The position numbers were made by a program, and so were the translations under genes. 64,000 nt of DNA, taken from Tetracentron sinense (taxonomy: Eukaryota; Streptophyta; Magnoliopsida; Trochodendrales; Trochodendraceae). This document shows, one piece after another, positions 24,431 to 35,965 of this stretch; positions within the stretch are counted from its first letter, which is position 1; every line of letters begins with the position of its first letter. The stretch is from assembly GCA_015143295.1 (NCBI GenBank), contig CM026567.1:11612416-11676415 (forward strand), read 5' to 3'. Under the pieces are notes generated by a model. It was not told where the DNA came from, did no database searches, and saw only the letters and a list, made by a program, of their open reading frames with translations.

Positions 24431-27400
24431 AGTGAAGGGTCACATCCGACCTAACTGCAATGCCTTTAGGAGAAATCCCGGAAATGGTTCTCAGAATCAA
24501 ACACAACATCAAGGGAATCTCCAAAGGCAAATTCAAGCCATAGCAGAAAAGTCTAGGAGTTTGAGTGAAGAAGTGATGAAAATTGCTCAACTCTCTAGTA
24601 CGCAATATGGTCGTGACACTTTTTATGCTCATCATGAAGAAGGTAATAGGATGGACCAAAATGCAAGGTTCACTCAGAAAAGAAGGAAGAACAGGAGATC
24701 TAACAAGAAGAAGGTTATGCCTACAAATGAAGTGAACAAAGACCATAGGGTTCCCCAAAAGTCTAAGTTCATTTATGTGAGAAAGGATGATCTAAAATGC
24801 CTTGTCATCCACACCGCTTTGAAAGCCCAAAATTCTGACATGTGGTATTTCGATAGTGGATGCTCCAGACACATGACAGGTTACAAGTCCCTCTTTACTC
24901 ATCTTGAGGAATGCTCAGATGGGACTGTTACTTTTGGTGAAGGAAGCCAATCCTTTGTGAAAGGAAAAGGTGTCATCCAAGCACCAGACATTCCTAAACT
25001 GAAGGATGTCTTGTTTGTAGAAGGACTGAAAGCTAATCTAATTAGCATAAGTCAATTGTGCGATGATCACCATGCTGTCCACTTCACTAACAAGTGTTCT
25101 GTTATGGATGACAAAGGTTTGTGTGTTCTGGAAGGGTTAAGAACCACTGACAATTGCTACGGTTTAATTCCTAGTGTTGGTTATTCTCAAATGTGCAACA
25201 GGGCTAAAGTTGAAGAAGTTGAACTGTGGCACAGGAGGCTAAGTCACATGAATTTCAAAGACCTAAGCAAACTCTCAAAACACGAGCGTGTGAGAGGTGT
25301 GCCAAAGCTAGGGAAGCCTTCGACTGCTGTGTGTGGGCCATGTCAAATTGGCAAACAAATTAAAAGTCCACACAAGAAGGGTTCAAATATCGCTACCTCA
25401 CACCCACTAGAACTAATACACATGGATCTCATGGGTCCAACTTCGAACTGAAAGTCTAGGAGGAAAGCGATATATCCTAGTGATGGTTGATGATTTCTCA
25501 AGGATTTCTTGGGTGGCATTCATAAGAGAGAGTCTGATGCATTTGAGAACTTCAAGAACATTTGTTTGAGAGTGCAAAATGAGAAAGGATGCCCTATCAC
25601 TTGTATTCGAAGTGATCATGGGAAGGAGTTTGAAAACTCCAAATACAATGAGTTTTGTGATGAAGCGGGCATCAAGTATGAATTTTCAGCACCAATGACA
25701 CCTCAGCAAAATGGTGTGGTGGAAAGAAAGAACAGGGTGCTTCAAGAGATGGCTAGGGTGATGCTTCACAACAACAACTTGGCTGCTCATTTCTGGGCAG
25801 AAGCAGTTAGCACTGCATGCTATACTGTGAACAGAGTCTATACTAGGCCTGGAACTAGGAAGACACCCTATGAGTTGTGGTACAACAAGAAACCCAATGT
25901 CAAGTACTTTCGAGTATTCGGAAGCAAGTGCTATGTCCTTAGGGATAGAGAGCAATTAGGTAAGTTTGATTCCCGGAGTGATGAAGGGATCTTTCTTGGT
26001 TATTCCACAAATAGTAGGGCCTATCGAGTGTACAACTTGAGAACCTCTACTGTTATGGAATTCATAAATATGGTGGTTGATGACTCAGGATCTGAGTCCT
26101 TGCAACTTGAGGATGACAATGCTGATGAAGGTGTGAAAATTCCAAAATCTCAATCAGAAGATGAAACACCTTCAAAGTCACCTCCTAAAAAACCTACACA
26201 TCCTAGGCTTATGAGGCCTCACTCCTCAACTGAAATTATTGGAAACCTTGAAAGTGGAGTGAGAACTCGAAAACAAGTTGAAAATGAAGTTAGTCACTTT
26301 TGCTATACTTCTACATTTGAACCTAAAAATGTAACTGAAGCTCTTACTGATGAAAACTGGATAAATGCCATGCAAGAAGAGCTTAATCAGTTTACAAGGA
26401 GTGATGTATGGTTTTTAGTTCCTAGACCTAAAAATACAAATGTTATTGGTACTAAATGGATTTTCAAGAACAAATCTGATGAACATGGTACCATTGTAAG
26501 AAACAAGGCTAGTTTAGTTGCACAGGGATATACTCAGATTGAGGGCATTGATTTTGATGAAACATTTGCTCCAGTTGCCCGACTAGAGTCTATCAGGATC
26601 TTGCTTGCTGTTGCATGCCATCTCAAATTCAAACTTTTTCAGATAGATGTCAAGAGTGCCTTTTTGAATGACATTCTTCAGGAGGAAGTTTATGTGGAAC
26701 AACCAAAAGGGTTTGAGGACCCTAATCATCCTGATCAGGTTTACCGATTAAAAATGGCTCTCTATGGTTTAAAACAAGCTCCCAGAGCTTAGTATGAGAG
26801 ACTGACCACATACCTCTTGGAAAAAGGATTTTCAAGAGGGGGAGTAGAAAGGACCCTATTCATTAAAAACATCAAGGATGATATGGTTATTGCTCAGATA
26901 TATGTTGATGATATTGTCTTTGGTTCCACATCTGACTCATATGCTCACTCCTTTGCTGAACAGATGAAGAATGAATTTGAGATGAGCATGGTTGGTGAGC
27001 TGAATTTCTTTCTTGATCTGCAGGTAAAACAAATGAGCAATGAGATTTCTGTATCCCAAACCAAATATGCCAAAGACCTTGTAAAGAAATTTGACATGAG
27101 CTCAGCAAAACATGCTCGCACTCCTATGAGCACAACCACCAAACTTAGCAAAGATACTTCAGGCAAAAGTGTCGACCAAACCACATACCGAAGTATGATT
27201 GGTAGTCTGCTTTACCTCACTGCCAGTCGTCCTGACATTGCCTTTAATGTCGGAGCTTGTGCTCGCTATCAAGCAAGCCCTAAAGAGTCACATTTACTTG
27301 CTGTTAAACGAATTATTCGATATGTAAGTGGAACTCTCTCTTTTGGCCTATGGTATCCCTTTGATACTAATGCCGTGGTTGTTGGATATTTTGATGCCGA

Positions 27401-27845
27401 CTGGGCCAGAAATGCTGATGATAGGAAAAGCACCTCCAGATGATGCTTTTATGTTGGAAACTCTTTGGTTGTTTGGCTTAGCAAAAAACAGAATTTCATC
27501 TCTTTGTCTACTGCCGAGGCTGAGTACATTACAGCCGGTAGTTGTTGCACTCAACTTCTGTGGATGAAACAGATGTTGCAGGACTACGGGATAGAACAGG
27601 ACACCATGACTGTGTATTGTGATAATACAAGTGCCATCAACATCTCCAAAAATCCCGTGCCACACTCTTGCACCAAACACATAGACATTAGACACCACTT
27701 CATTCGAGAGCTTGTTGAGCAAAGTGTCATTACATTGGAATATGTGCAAACTGATACTCAACTTGCAGATCTCCTAACCAAACCTCTAGACTCCCTTAGG
27801 TTTGAGTTTCTTAGGAAATCCATCGGTGTGTGCGGTATTGAGTGA
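24431..27845 (+). pseudogene. Sirevirus pol region (PR-INT-RT-RH), broken
   Basis: Protease active-site word YFDSGCSRHMTG near 24,850; integrase zinc-binding start ELWHRRLSHMNF near 25,215 and catalytic-core words ([21 protein letters not shown]) to about 26,050; reverse transcriptase about 26,340-27,200 ([21 protein letters not shown]); RNase H about 27,440-27,845 (STAEAEY, DNTSAINISKNP, QLADLLTKPL). Domain order is that of Copia. The region is a fossil. Confidence 0.92.
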
Positions 27846-29454
27846 TTGAGTGCTTCTTGATAGTCTAGGTAATCTCAGATCCATATCTCTTCCTAGTTCT
27901 ATTCCTCCGGTGTATATTATTTGTTTTGTTTTTTGTATACTACTGTTTTGGTTTGTTTCGCTTATTTCAAAAATCCAAAAACATTAAAAAATTCAGAAAA
28001 ATTCCAAAAAGATTTTTGTTTTCTTTTAGTTAGGCCTTTCCAAAAGGATTTTTGCTCGCATTGGATGTGATCTTCTGTGGGGTGCTTTGCTGAATTTTTC
28101 TTGTGCTCATAATGCTTGTCCAAGATACATATTTGATTCTATTGAGTTCATGAGGATATCATACCTACTAAAATGCTTTAGGGAAGTGCACATAGACTAT
28201 CTTGCTAAATACAGCTAGAAATATGGCAAATACTATTGCACTATCATCTGCACTAACACTCTGTCTATCTCCTGGAAATGGTACATATCCCTATGAATAG
28301 GTAATGATATTAGTCATGATGGTTCTTCTAGTTGACAAAATCTGATTTGATCATGAAGGTCCATCCCCCAAAAAGGTACCCCAGTTTAAAAATTTTATGC
28401 TAGGGAAAGGGCTACCTCTGGGATAGTGTAAAAGCCATTATTGGATGCAAACAGTATGAAATGGCTACCTAGGAGGACAGTAGGTATCTATCTGGGTCCC
28501 TAGAGTGAAAGCCCCTACTGCCAATAGCTAGGGCTACCTACCCAGTCAGTGTGAAAGCCGCCTTTTGTATCTCAAAATTCAAAAGAAAAAGATTGATCAC
28601 GAATAGCTTCACCAAACAAAAATTCCATCAGCAATGTGAGAGCAACTTATAAAAAGGGTAACAATAGCACATAAAATTCTTCATTTTTTTTGGATTACCC
28701 TATATGCATCTCTCAGTTATTTTTGAAGCTTGGTGTTCCTATCTGCACTAATGTCCTCATCTATCTAAGGGTGCTTACCTCTAAAGGTGTATAGTCAGAA
28801 TTTCACCTCCACTGCACATTGATGGTATAGCCTATTACTAACTGTACATTACATTATGTGCCTGTGTCTTGCCATCCCTTGTGCATAGTGTCGAAGGAAA
28901 TATCATCGTCTACTCATCATTGTATTCTACATATTCTTGGACATGGTATTATTTGTTACTTGCAAAATTTGTACATCATGAATTTTCTTATTGCTATTAT
29001 CATGAAGATATTTGGTTTGCAAAATAACAAATTTTTGACAATCTTTTCTAGCAAATTGCATGTTTTTGGATGATTTTGAGAGTTTTCCGAGATGATCTCA
29101 CCTTGCCTTCTTTCAGATCTCTAAATGAGCATTTTTAAATCTCCAAAGTGTTTCCCATGAAGCCCCATACGGTTGGTCCTTGAGTCTCTCTCACACATTG
29201 CATTGCTATTTATGGATTATAGTTCATGCCTTGCAGATTTTTCAGCGATTTTCTCTGGAGATTCCTCTCCAAAAGCTACCCCATAAAATGCAGTTGTGAT
29301 TATTGTAAAGCCTATTGCTCCATGGAAGAAGTCCAAATGTCCAGTGTCATGTATTTTTCATTCTCTTTGTTTCTTGTGGGTTTAAGAGAGTATGTAAAAC
29401 CATGACCATTAATTTTATTGGTAGTTTTGTCTCGGAATTGCCAAAGAGGGAGAT
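27846..29454 (+). other. Sirevirus 3' non-coding region with short repeats and polypurine tract
   Basis: 1.6 kb without an ORF that I can support. A ggctacct...gtgaaagcc block occurs three times at 28,409-28,559. The polypurine tract ccaaagagggagat ends at 29,454. Unlike the minus-strand Sirevirus at 55-64 kb, no extra ORF is seen here. Confidence 0.75.
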
Positions 29455-30683
29455 TGTAAAGTCAAAATGTTGGTGGCAAAATTTCGAGCCCAAAATGTTG
29501 TATTTAGGTCATAGTAGGTCTCATCTGGGTTGAAGACAAAGTGAAGAAGAAGCCGTGAAGGATCTTGAAGCTTCATCACTCACAGTGGCTCAAAAGTTGG
29601 GATTATGAGAGAGACCTAGTTGACCCTATGATACCTCATGAAAATACTCATTCATCACTAACAATAAGTCATACTGGAGAAGGGGTGATAGGGGAATGCA
29701 TTCAATGGTTAAAAAAAATTGAAAAACCAAAATTATGCACCCCAGGGTCGACCCTGACCATTTTGGGTCGACCCTGAAGAACCCCCATTTTGTACCATGA
29801 TTTTTGGTAGAGAGTGAAAAATGTGAGGGTCGACCTTGAGGACCATCCGGTCGACCGAAAGGCACCATCCGGTCGATCGAATGTGCCTCATGGGTCGACC
29901 CTGATATGGTTTCTTGTTTGGAAAGTGATTTTGCTATGATGGGTCAACCCAGGGACCCCCAGGGTCGACCCTGCTATGAAAAATACTTTCTAAAACCATT
30001 TTTTAGAAACTTCTAATCCCTTGGACCTTTCCTATATAGAGGGGACTTCTCCCAATCCGTGAAGATGATCAATTGGAGACTTTTTAGAGCACTTTGTGCT
30101 TGCTTGGAGCTTATGAAAACTCTTTGTTTCATTGATCTTCATCTCCTTTAGTTGGCCTCTAGGTTTTGCATGGTTCTAAAGCAAATTTTCTATACTTTGC
30201 ATAAATGATCCTTAAACATTAAGAGATCACCCTAGGGCTTCCATAAACCCAAAATCCACTGTAGCTCTACTGTGAGTGTTGGTTAGCCTGTGCTAAAGCC
30301 GTCAAAGATGGAGATCGGTCTTCGGAGACCGTGGTTGATCACTTTGAGTAAGATTGGCCGGTGAGGAGTTGGAGCTGCTGTTGCGGAGATCGAACGTGCT
30401 GTGTTCGTGGTTTGCAAGTTGTGGAATCGATACCGAGGAACGTTGTGTCTGTCCGATTGGGTAAGATTCGAGTCTTGTATTGTTTAAATCTTCTCATAGT
30501 GGATTCTGTGCTGGACTAGGTCCCGTGGCTTTTCTCGGAAGGGTTTTCCACGTAAAAAATCTTGTGTGTTCAAGTGAGTTTAGCTGTGTGTGATTGATTA
30601 AAATTAAAGTTGGTAGAGAAAATTAAGGTAGACCTATTCACCCCCCCTCTAGGTCAAAGAGTGCATTGGAATAAGGAATTTCA
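29455..30683 (+). repeat. Sirevirus 3' LTR
   Basis: 1,229 bp, the pair of 21,209-22,437. It has the same GTCGAC palindrome cluster (29,745-29,970) and TATA region (about 30,033). The 70-residue frame at 29,565 duplicates that at 21,319 and is LTR sequence. Confidence 0.93.
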
Positions 30684-30688
30684 TTGAT

Positions 30689-31804
30689 TAACAGTTAATC
30701 AATTATTTTAAATGATTAAAAGTTAATCATTTAATTAAATAGATTAATAGTTAATCTATTGTTTAAATTACTTGTTAATTTAAACTAAGGGATTATTTTA
30801 GTAATTATTTGATTAACATAATTAAAGGGGAAATAGGTTTGATCCATATCTATAAACCCATTAAAATGGACCTTTAATATGGGCCAAAGCCCATGGGTTT
30901 AAACCCTAGGGTGGGGTGCCCACTTGAGGAATCCTAATTGGATTAGGATTGTTTAATTGAATAATTATTGAAATATAATTCCTTTTATTATGGAATTAAA
31001 ATCCAAGTATTGGATTGCAATTACGATTAAGATGTTATTGTAATTAGATTACAATAAGGAGTTTTAACTCCTCAAATCCCACACCCCATAGAAGCTCACG
31101 CCCCCCTTGTGGATTCCTAGTTTGACTAGGTTTCCTACTTTGGTGTAGAATGTTGACTTATCCCTTTTAATTAAGGAGTCCTCTTATAATAGGGACTCTT
31201 TAATTAATAGGATTACTATAACTAAAGTAGTTATAAATTAAGTAGGAATTTATTTAATTAATAATAAGAGTTATTGTTAATTAATAAATCATACTAGATA
31301 AGATCAAGTTGGAGTAGGATTAGGATAAGATCCTAGTCTATAAATACCCCAACACCCTAGACCATTAAGTAGAATTCTCCAGAATTTTTTCTCTCCTCTC
31401 CTCTCTCTCCAAACCGTGAGCCCTATGGGAGACCTCTAGGGATTTTCGTGAGCTATAGTGGTGGTCCTAGTTGGGTTTTACAAATCTAGGGTTTTAAACC
31501 TTAGTATTATTAGTGATAGAAGGTCTACACCATTGATCCATCTTCTTCCTCTTGCTTCTATAATTCAAAAGGAGATTCTAAAGCTTCGTCGGGATAGCAA
31601 AGAACAAGGATCGAGCTTCTAGTATTTTTTTTTGGAGAAATCTCTATAAATAGTTCTGACGGTTCGAGTGGATTAAGCTTCACCGGTAAAAAACATTCAC
31701 CGAGGTGATATGACTAAAACTCTTAGATAATTTTGATGCTTTTTATGGTGTTAAGATCTAGGGGATCCAGTTTCCGCATAAATTTTTATCCGGATCCCCC
31801 TTCA
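30689..31804 (+). repeat. Angela-like LTR B, right part
   Basis: Completes LTR B (1,101 + 1,116 bp, close to the 2,216-2,224 bp of A and C). Ends cccccttca at 31,804. Confidence 0.88.
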
Positions 31805-32387
31805 GAGGCATTCTATATTCTCAGAATAAAGAATCTGAGAGTTAGAAAATGCCGAATGTTGGGATTGAGCCAAACCTCCTACATAGATAAGATATTGTCT
31901 AGGTACAGTATGAGTGATTGTAAGACAACACTCATTTCTTTTAGACATAGTGTCACTTTGTCTAAAAAGATGGCCCCTACATCAGCTGATGAGATCGAGC
32001 AGATGAAGAGGTTCCCTTATGCTTCGGTAGTTAGGAGCCTTATGTATGCCATGTTATGTACTAGATCAGATATCTGTCATGCAGTGGGAGTTGTTAGTCG
32101 GTTCTAAAGCAATCCAAGTATGAGATAATTGGACTATTGTGAAGTATATCATGAAGTACCTGAAAAAGACTAGGGATTATGTGCTTAGTTTTCACTTAGA
32201 GGAAGTACCTTGTCATTAATGAGATTATTGAGAGATAAGGCAGAATGTAGTTGTTACAAAGATTAGGTCTCAACTTAATGTTGCTGACGCGATGACCAAG
32301 ACTTTATCAGATAAAGTATTTGTAACACACTTAGATAGTATGTGATTGAAATCTATGACACAGTGACTTTTAGGACAAGTGGGAGAT
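31805..32387 (+). pseudogene. Angela-like second internal piece (end of pol only)
   Basis: Matches the reverse transcriptase/RNase H part of the first internal region (gccgaatgttgggattgag at 31,850 and 19,312; the IDKILSRYSMSDCKTT segment) and ends with the polypurine tract gtgggaga before LTR C. No primer site or gag is present. Fossil fragment. Confidence 0.85.
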
Positions 32388-34611
32388 TGTTAGACATGAT
32401 GCCTAGAAAAGTCATTTATATTGTTAGACTCTTATTAATTTGATTAATAAAACCTTCTTCTTAATCTATTGTGTATTTAGTATGGGTAATTGGCAATGAT
32501 CATGAGATGATCTATACGATATGAGATATCGAGAAAGATCCTTATGATATATTGTAGGAAAGTTATGCGATTGGATTATCACAGGCAGATATAACTTTCC
32601 GATTCCTTATACCTTATATAGTCACAGCTGTGGGTGAAGCTGGGCACTTCACTTATATGGCTGCTACTATGCTAAGATGTTCTGAATATTTGAGATGTAG
32701 TTCTATCTCGAACTATTGTAGTGGAAACTACACATCAACATATGGGTGCTTAAATATACACTGACTGATTGCATTCAATGAGAGACCTCTTGCATAAACA
32801 TACTATCAGATAGTTGGTCTCTCATTCACATTGAATGGTTTGATGATGCTTAGATCTGATGTGTTCATCTATGACTGAGCAGTGATCTGACTGTTTTGAT
32901 TCCACCAACGTATTTTCTAACTTAGAGAATACAATACGATGACAGTTCGATAGTCAGAAAGCTGTTCAAGTCATGATGAATTTCAAGCAAGAAATTCATA
33001 CTCATTAATTTGAGAGATTATCCAAGTTCTGGGTAAGACAGTTGATTAAGTTCAAATCCTGCGCAGGTGATATTGAAATCAAAATAAGTTTTGAAATATA
33101 ATTTTATTAAAAGATATTATACTTATTAAAAGATTTTCTCAAAATGTTTTTCATGAGAAATTGTTTCTCATGGCTTAATCATAAGTCTTGGAAACCCAGA
33201 TGATGTGCAATGGGTTATGGGTTAGATAGTATGTCAATCTCGAAGGCCCATTAAAGGTAATGTATTTGGAAGGATAAATTGAATTAAAAAGTTCATGTGG
33301 CAGGATCTATATTGGTTAAATGTTCATACACTGGGATTCAATTGCAACATGGATATCTCACGTCACTTGCAATTCCGATGTAATTCCTGTTTAGGGTCAA
33401 TGAGATAACATTGGGTAAGCCAGGTAAGAATGTCCTAGAGCAATCTGTGGAGATGCTCACATAAGAAATACAAGCTCAATAATTGATTATATGTTAATCA
33501 ATTATTTAAGTGATTAAAAGTTAATCATTTAATTAAATAGATTAAAAGTTAATCTATGGTTTAAATTAATTGTTAATTTAAATCTAATGATTATTTTAAT
33601 AATTATTTAATTAACCTAATTAAAGGGGAAATGGGTTTGACCCATATCCATAAACCCATTAATATGGACCTTTACTATGGGCCAAAGCCCATGGGTTTAA
33701 ACCCTAGGGTGGGGTGCCCACTTTGGAAATCCTAATTGGATTGAGATTTGGTTACTTGAATAATTATTGAGTAATAACTCTATTAATTAAGTATTAAAAT
33801 CCAATGGTTGGATTGCAATTAGGATTAAGATGACATGGAGTTGGATTGCAACAAGGAGTGTTAAACTCCACAAAACTCACGCTCCCCTTGATGCTCACGC
33901 CTCCCCTTTGTGGTTTGAGGTATCCTAGTTTGACTAAGATTCCTCCATTTTTTGGTTGTTGACTTATCCCTATTAATTAAGGAATCCTCTATTAATAAGG
34001 ACTCTTTAATTAGTAGGATTACTATAACTAAGTTAGTTATAGTTAAACTAGGATTTTATTTAAATTAATAATAAGAGTTATTATTAATAAATAACTTTCT
34101 AAGGGATAAGGTGTAATTGGAGTAGGATTAGGATTGGATCCTAGTTTATAAATACTACAACACCTAGACCATTAAGTACAATTCTCCAGAATTTTTTTCA
34201 CACTTTTTCTTCTCTCTCCGAACCGTGAGCCCTTAGGGAGTGTCCCTAGGGATTTTCGTGAGTTACAAGGGTGGTGCAAGTTAGGTTTTGCTTTTCTAGG
34301 GTTTTGAACCTTAGTGTTTTTGGTGATAGAAGGTCTACACCATTGATCCATCTTCTTCCTCTTGCTTCAACAATTCCAAAGGAGATTCTATAGCTTCGTG
34401 GGGATAGCGAAGAATAAGGATCGAGATTCGAGTATTTCTTCGAGAAGTCTCTACAAAGAGTTCTGACGGTTTGAGTGGATTAAGCTTCACCGATGAACAT
34501 CATTCACCGAGGTGATATGACTAAAACTCTTAGATAATTTTGATGCTTTCTATGGTGTTATGATCTAGGGGATCCAGTTTCCGCATAAATTTTTATCCGG
34601 ATCCCCCTTCA
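32388..34611 (+). repeat. Angela-like LTR C
   Basis: 2,224 bp, tgttagacatgatgcc to cccccttca. It has the four hairpins at 33,481-33,583 and tttataaatac near 34,145. Together with LTR A it is flanked by cacta. Confidence 0.9.
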
Positions 34612-35965
34612 CACTAACCTAAGGGAAATTTTAGAAAAGAAAGAGAGAAGAAACTAAGGCTTCAAGAAGGATTTTCTTGGGGGAGCAAGATTGGAGTTTG
34701 GATTGCACTTCTCAAGTTTGGATCTCTCTTCCAAGGTGTTTCACAAGCATTGGAGCGTGGGGATTCAACCTTCTCCTTTCTCAAGCACTACACTTTGGAG
34801 ATTTGATCTCAAATAAGGTAGAACAATCTACTAACTAACTTTGTCATTATTCATTCATGCAATGTAGGTGTCAAATGAATGGTTTTATTAAGGAGGATAA
34901 AAAGGGATGACTTTCATAAAGAGAGTGTGAATACACTCTCCTAAATGATTTTGTTAAGATTTCTTTATGTAAGTAAGGATGAAGGGATGGGGTTTGATGG
35001 AAAGAGAGTAGAATACTCTACTAGCTTTTCATGTTGTGATTCATTCATGCTACTAGGATGTTAAACCTTTATTTTGATGAAAATAAATGGATAATTCCAC
35101 TAACTAGTCTTATTAAAATTCATTAGGGAAAGTAAGGTGAACAAGCATGTTAAATTGATGAAAATGAAGTAGATATACTCTACTAGTTGACCATGTGATG
35201 AATTGATTCTAGATATTAGGATTGATAAATGGTTTTTGGTAAATCCAATGGCCTATGGCCTTACTTTTGGAAAGTATGATATGGATGTTTATTTGATTTC
35301 CTCACTTTCCCTAATTGCACACATATGATATACATGATCAGTCACGCTTATATGATCGATTTTCATTGAATACAAGTATTGAAGGGGGGGAGGGGGGGTT
35401 GTTTTAAACAATGATTTGCATTTAAAATATGTTTTCGTTTAAAGTATGATTTTCCATTTAAATGTGATTCCACCCAAAGTATTGTTTTGGATTAAACAAG
35501 GGTTTGACAAAGATGGACATTCAAAGGATGGGTTTCAAAGTATGATGTCCAAAGTGTGATTTTGCTCAAAGAGGGGTTTTGTTAAAGTATGTGTTATGTT
35601 TTATGTGCATCAAGGCTAGTGTGTTCTGTTCAATCATAGTCAGGACACTAGTTAAGTATATGAAATGAAGCTAGTGTGTTCTGTTCAATCATAGTCAGGA
35701 CACTAGTTAAGTATATGAAATGAAGCTAGTGTGTTCCGTTCCACCATAGTTCGGGAACTAGTTATGCATGTGAAAGAGGCTAATGTGTTTCGTTTAATTA
35801 TAGTCTGGGCATTAGTTAAGAAAAATGAAATAAGCTAGTGTGTTCCATTCCATCATAGTCCAGGCACTAGTTAAGGCTCACAAGTAAATAAGCAAGTGTG
35901 TTCCGTTCCACCATAGTCCGGGTACTAGTCAAGTCAAGATAAAATGCTAATGTGTTCCATTCCAC
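34612..35965 (+). repeat. Tekay-like Gypsy LTR (copy 1), right part
   Basis: Continues the LTR interrupted at 11,311. It shares aatggcctatggcctt and tgcacacatatgatatacatgatca with the copy at 40,090-40,190, and carries an array of hairpin units at 35,616-35,962. Confidence 0.8.
35616..35962 (+). repeat. Hairpin-unit array, Tekay LTR copy 1
   Basis: Seven units of about 55-60 bp, each opening with ctagtg or ctaatg and closing about 30 bases later with the inverse (cactag or cattag). Two of the units mismatch in the arm and the last is cut short. Confidence 0.85.

Larger units (their letters stand above)
21209..30683 (+). mobile_element. Sirevirus (Copia), both LTRs present, target duplication ttgat
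   Basis: 9,475 bp from TG at 21,209 to CA at 30,683, flanked by ttgat (21,204-21,208 and 30,684-30,688). The two LTRs have identical length (1,229 bp) and differ by only about 2-3 percent in the stretches I compared, making this one of the younger insertions in the window. It has a methionine-tRNA primer site, gag with a long coiled-coil C-terminus, pol in Copia order, and a ~1.6 kb non-coding region between pol and the 3' LTR, all Sirevirus traits. It is structurally whole at the ends but coding is broken, by roughly eight to ten breaks. Confidence 0.93.
11312..34611 (+). mobile_element. Angela-like Copia composite with three LTRs, target duplication cacta
   Basis: Outer LTRs at 11,312-13,527 and 32,388-34,611, flanked by cacta at 11,307-11,311 and 34,612-34,616. 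A middle LTR occupies 20,108-21,208 plus 30,689-31,804, split by a Sirevirus. The order is LTR, internal region, LTR, short internal piece, LTR. The shared flanking duplication shows that the outer LTRs are the borders of one insertion. Reverse transcriptase words (GLKQASRSWN, YVDDILLIGND) place it in the Angela/BARE-like group. Broken: well over ten breaks by eye, and the second internal copy is mostly missing. LTR copies differ by several percent, so it is older than the Sirevirus inside it. Confidence 0.85.
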
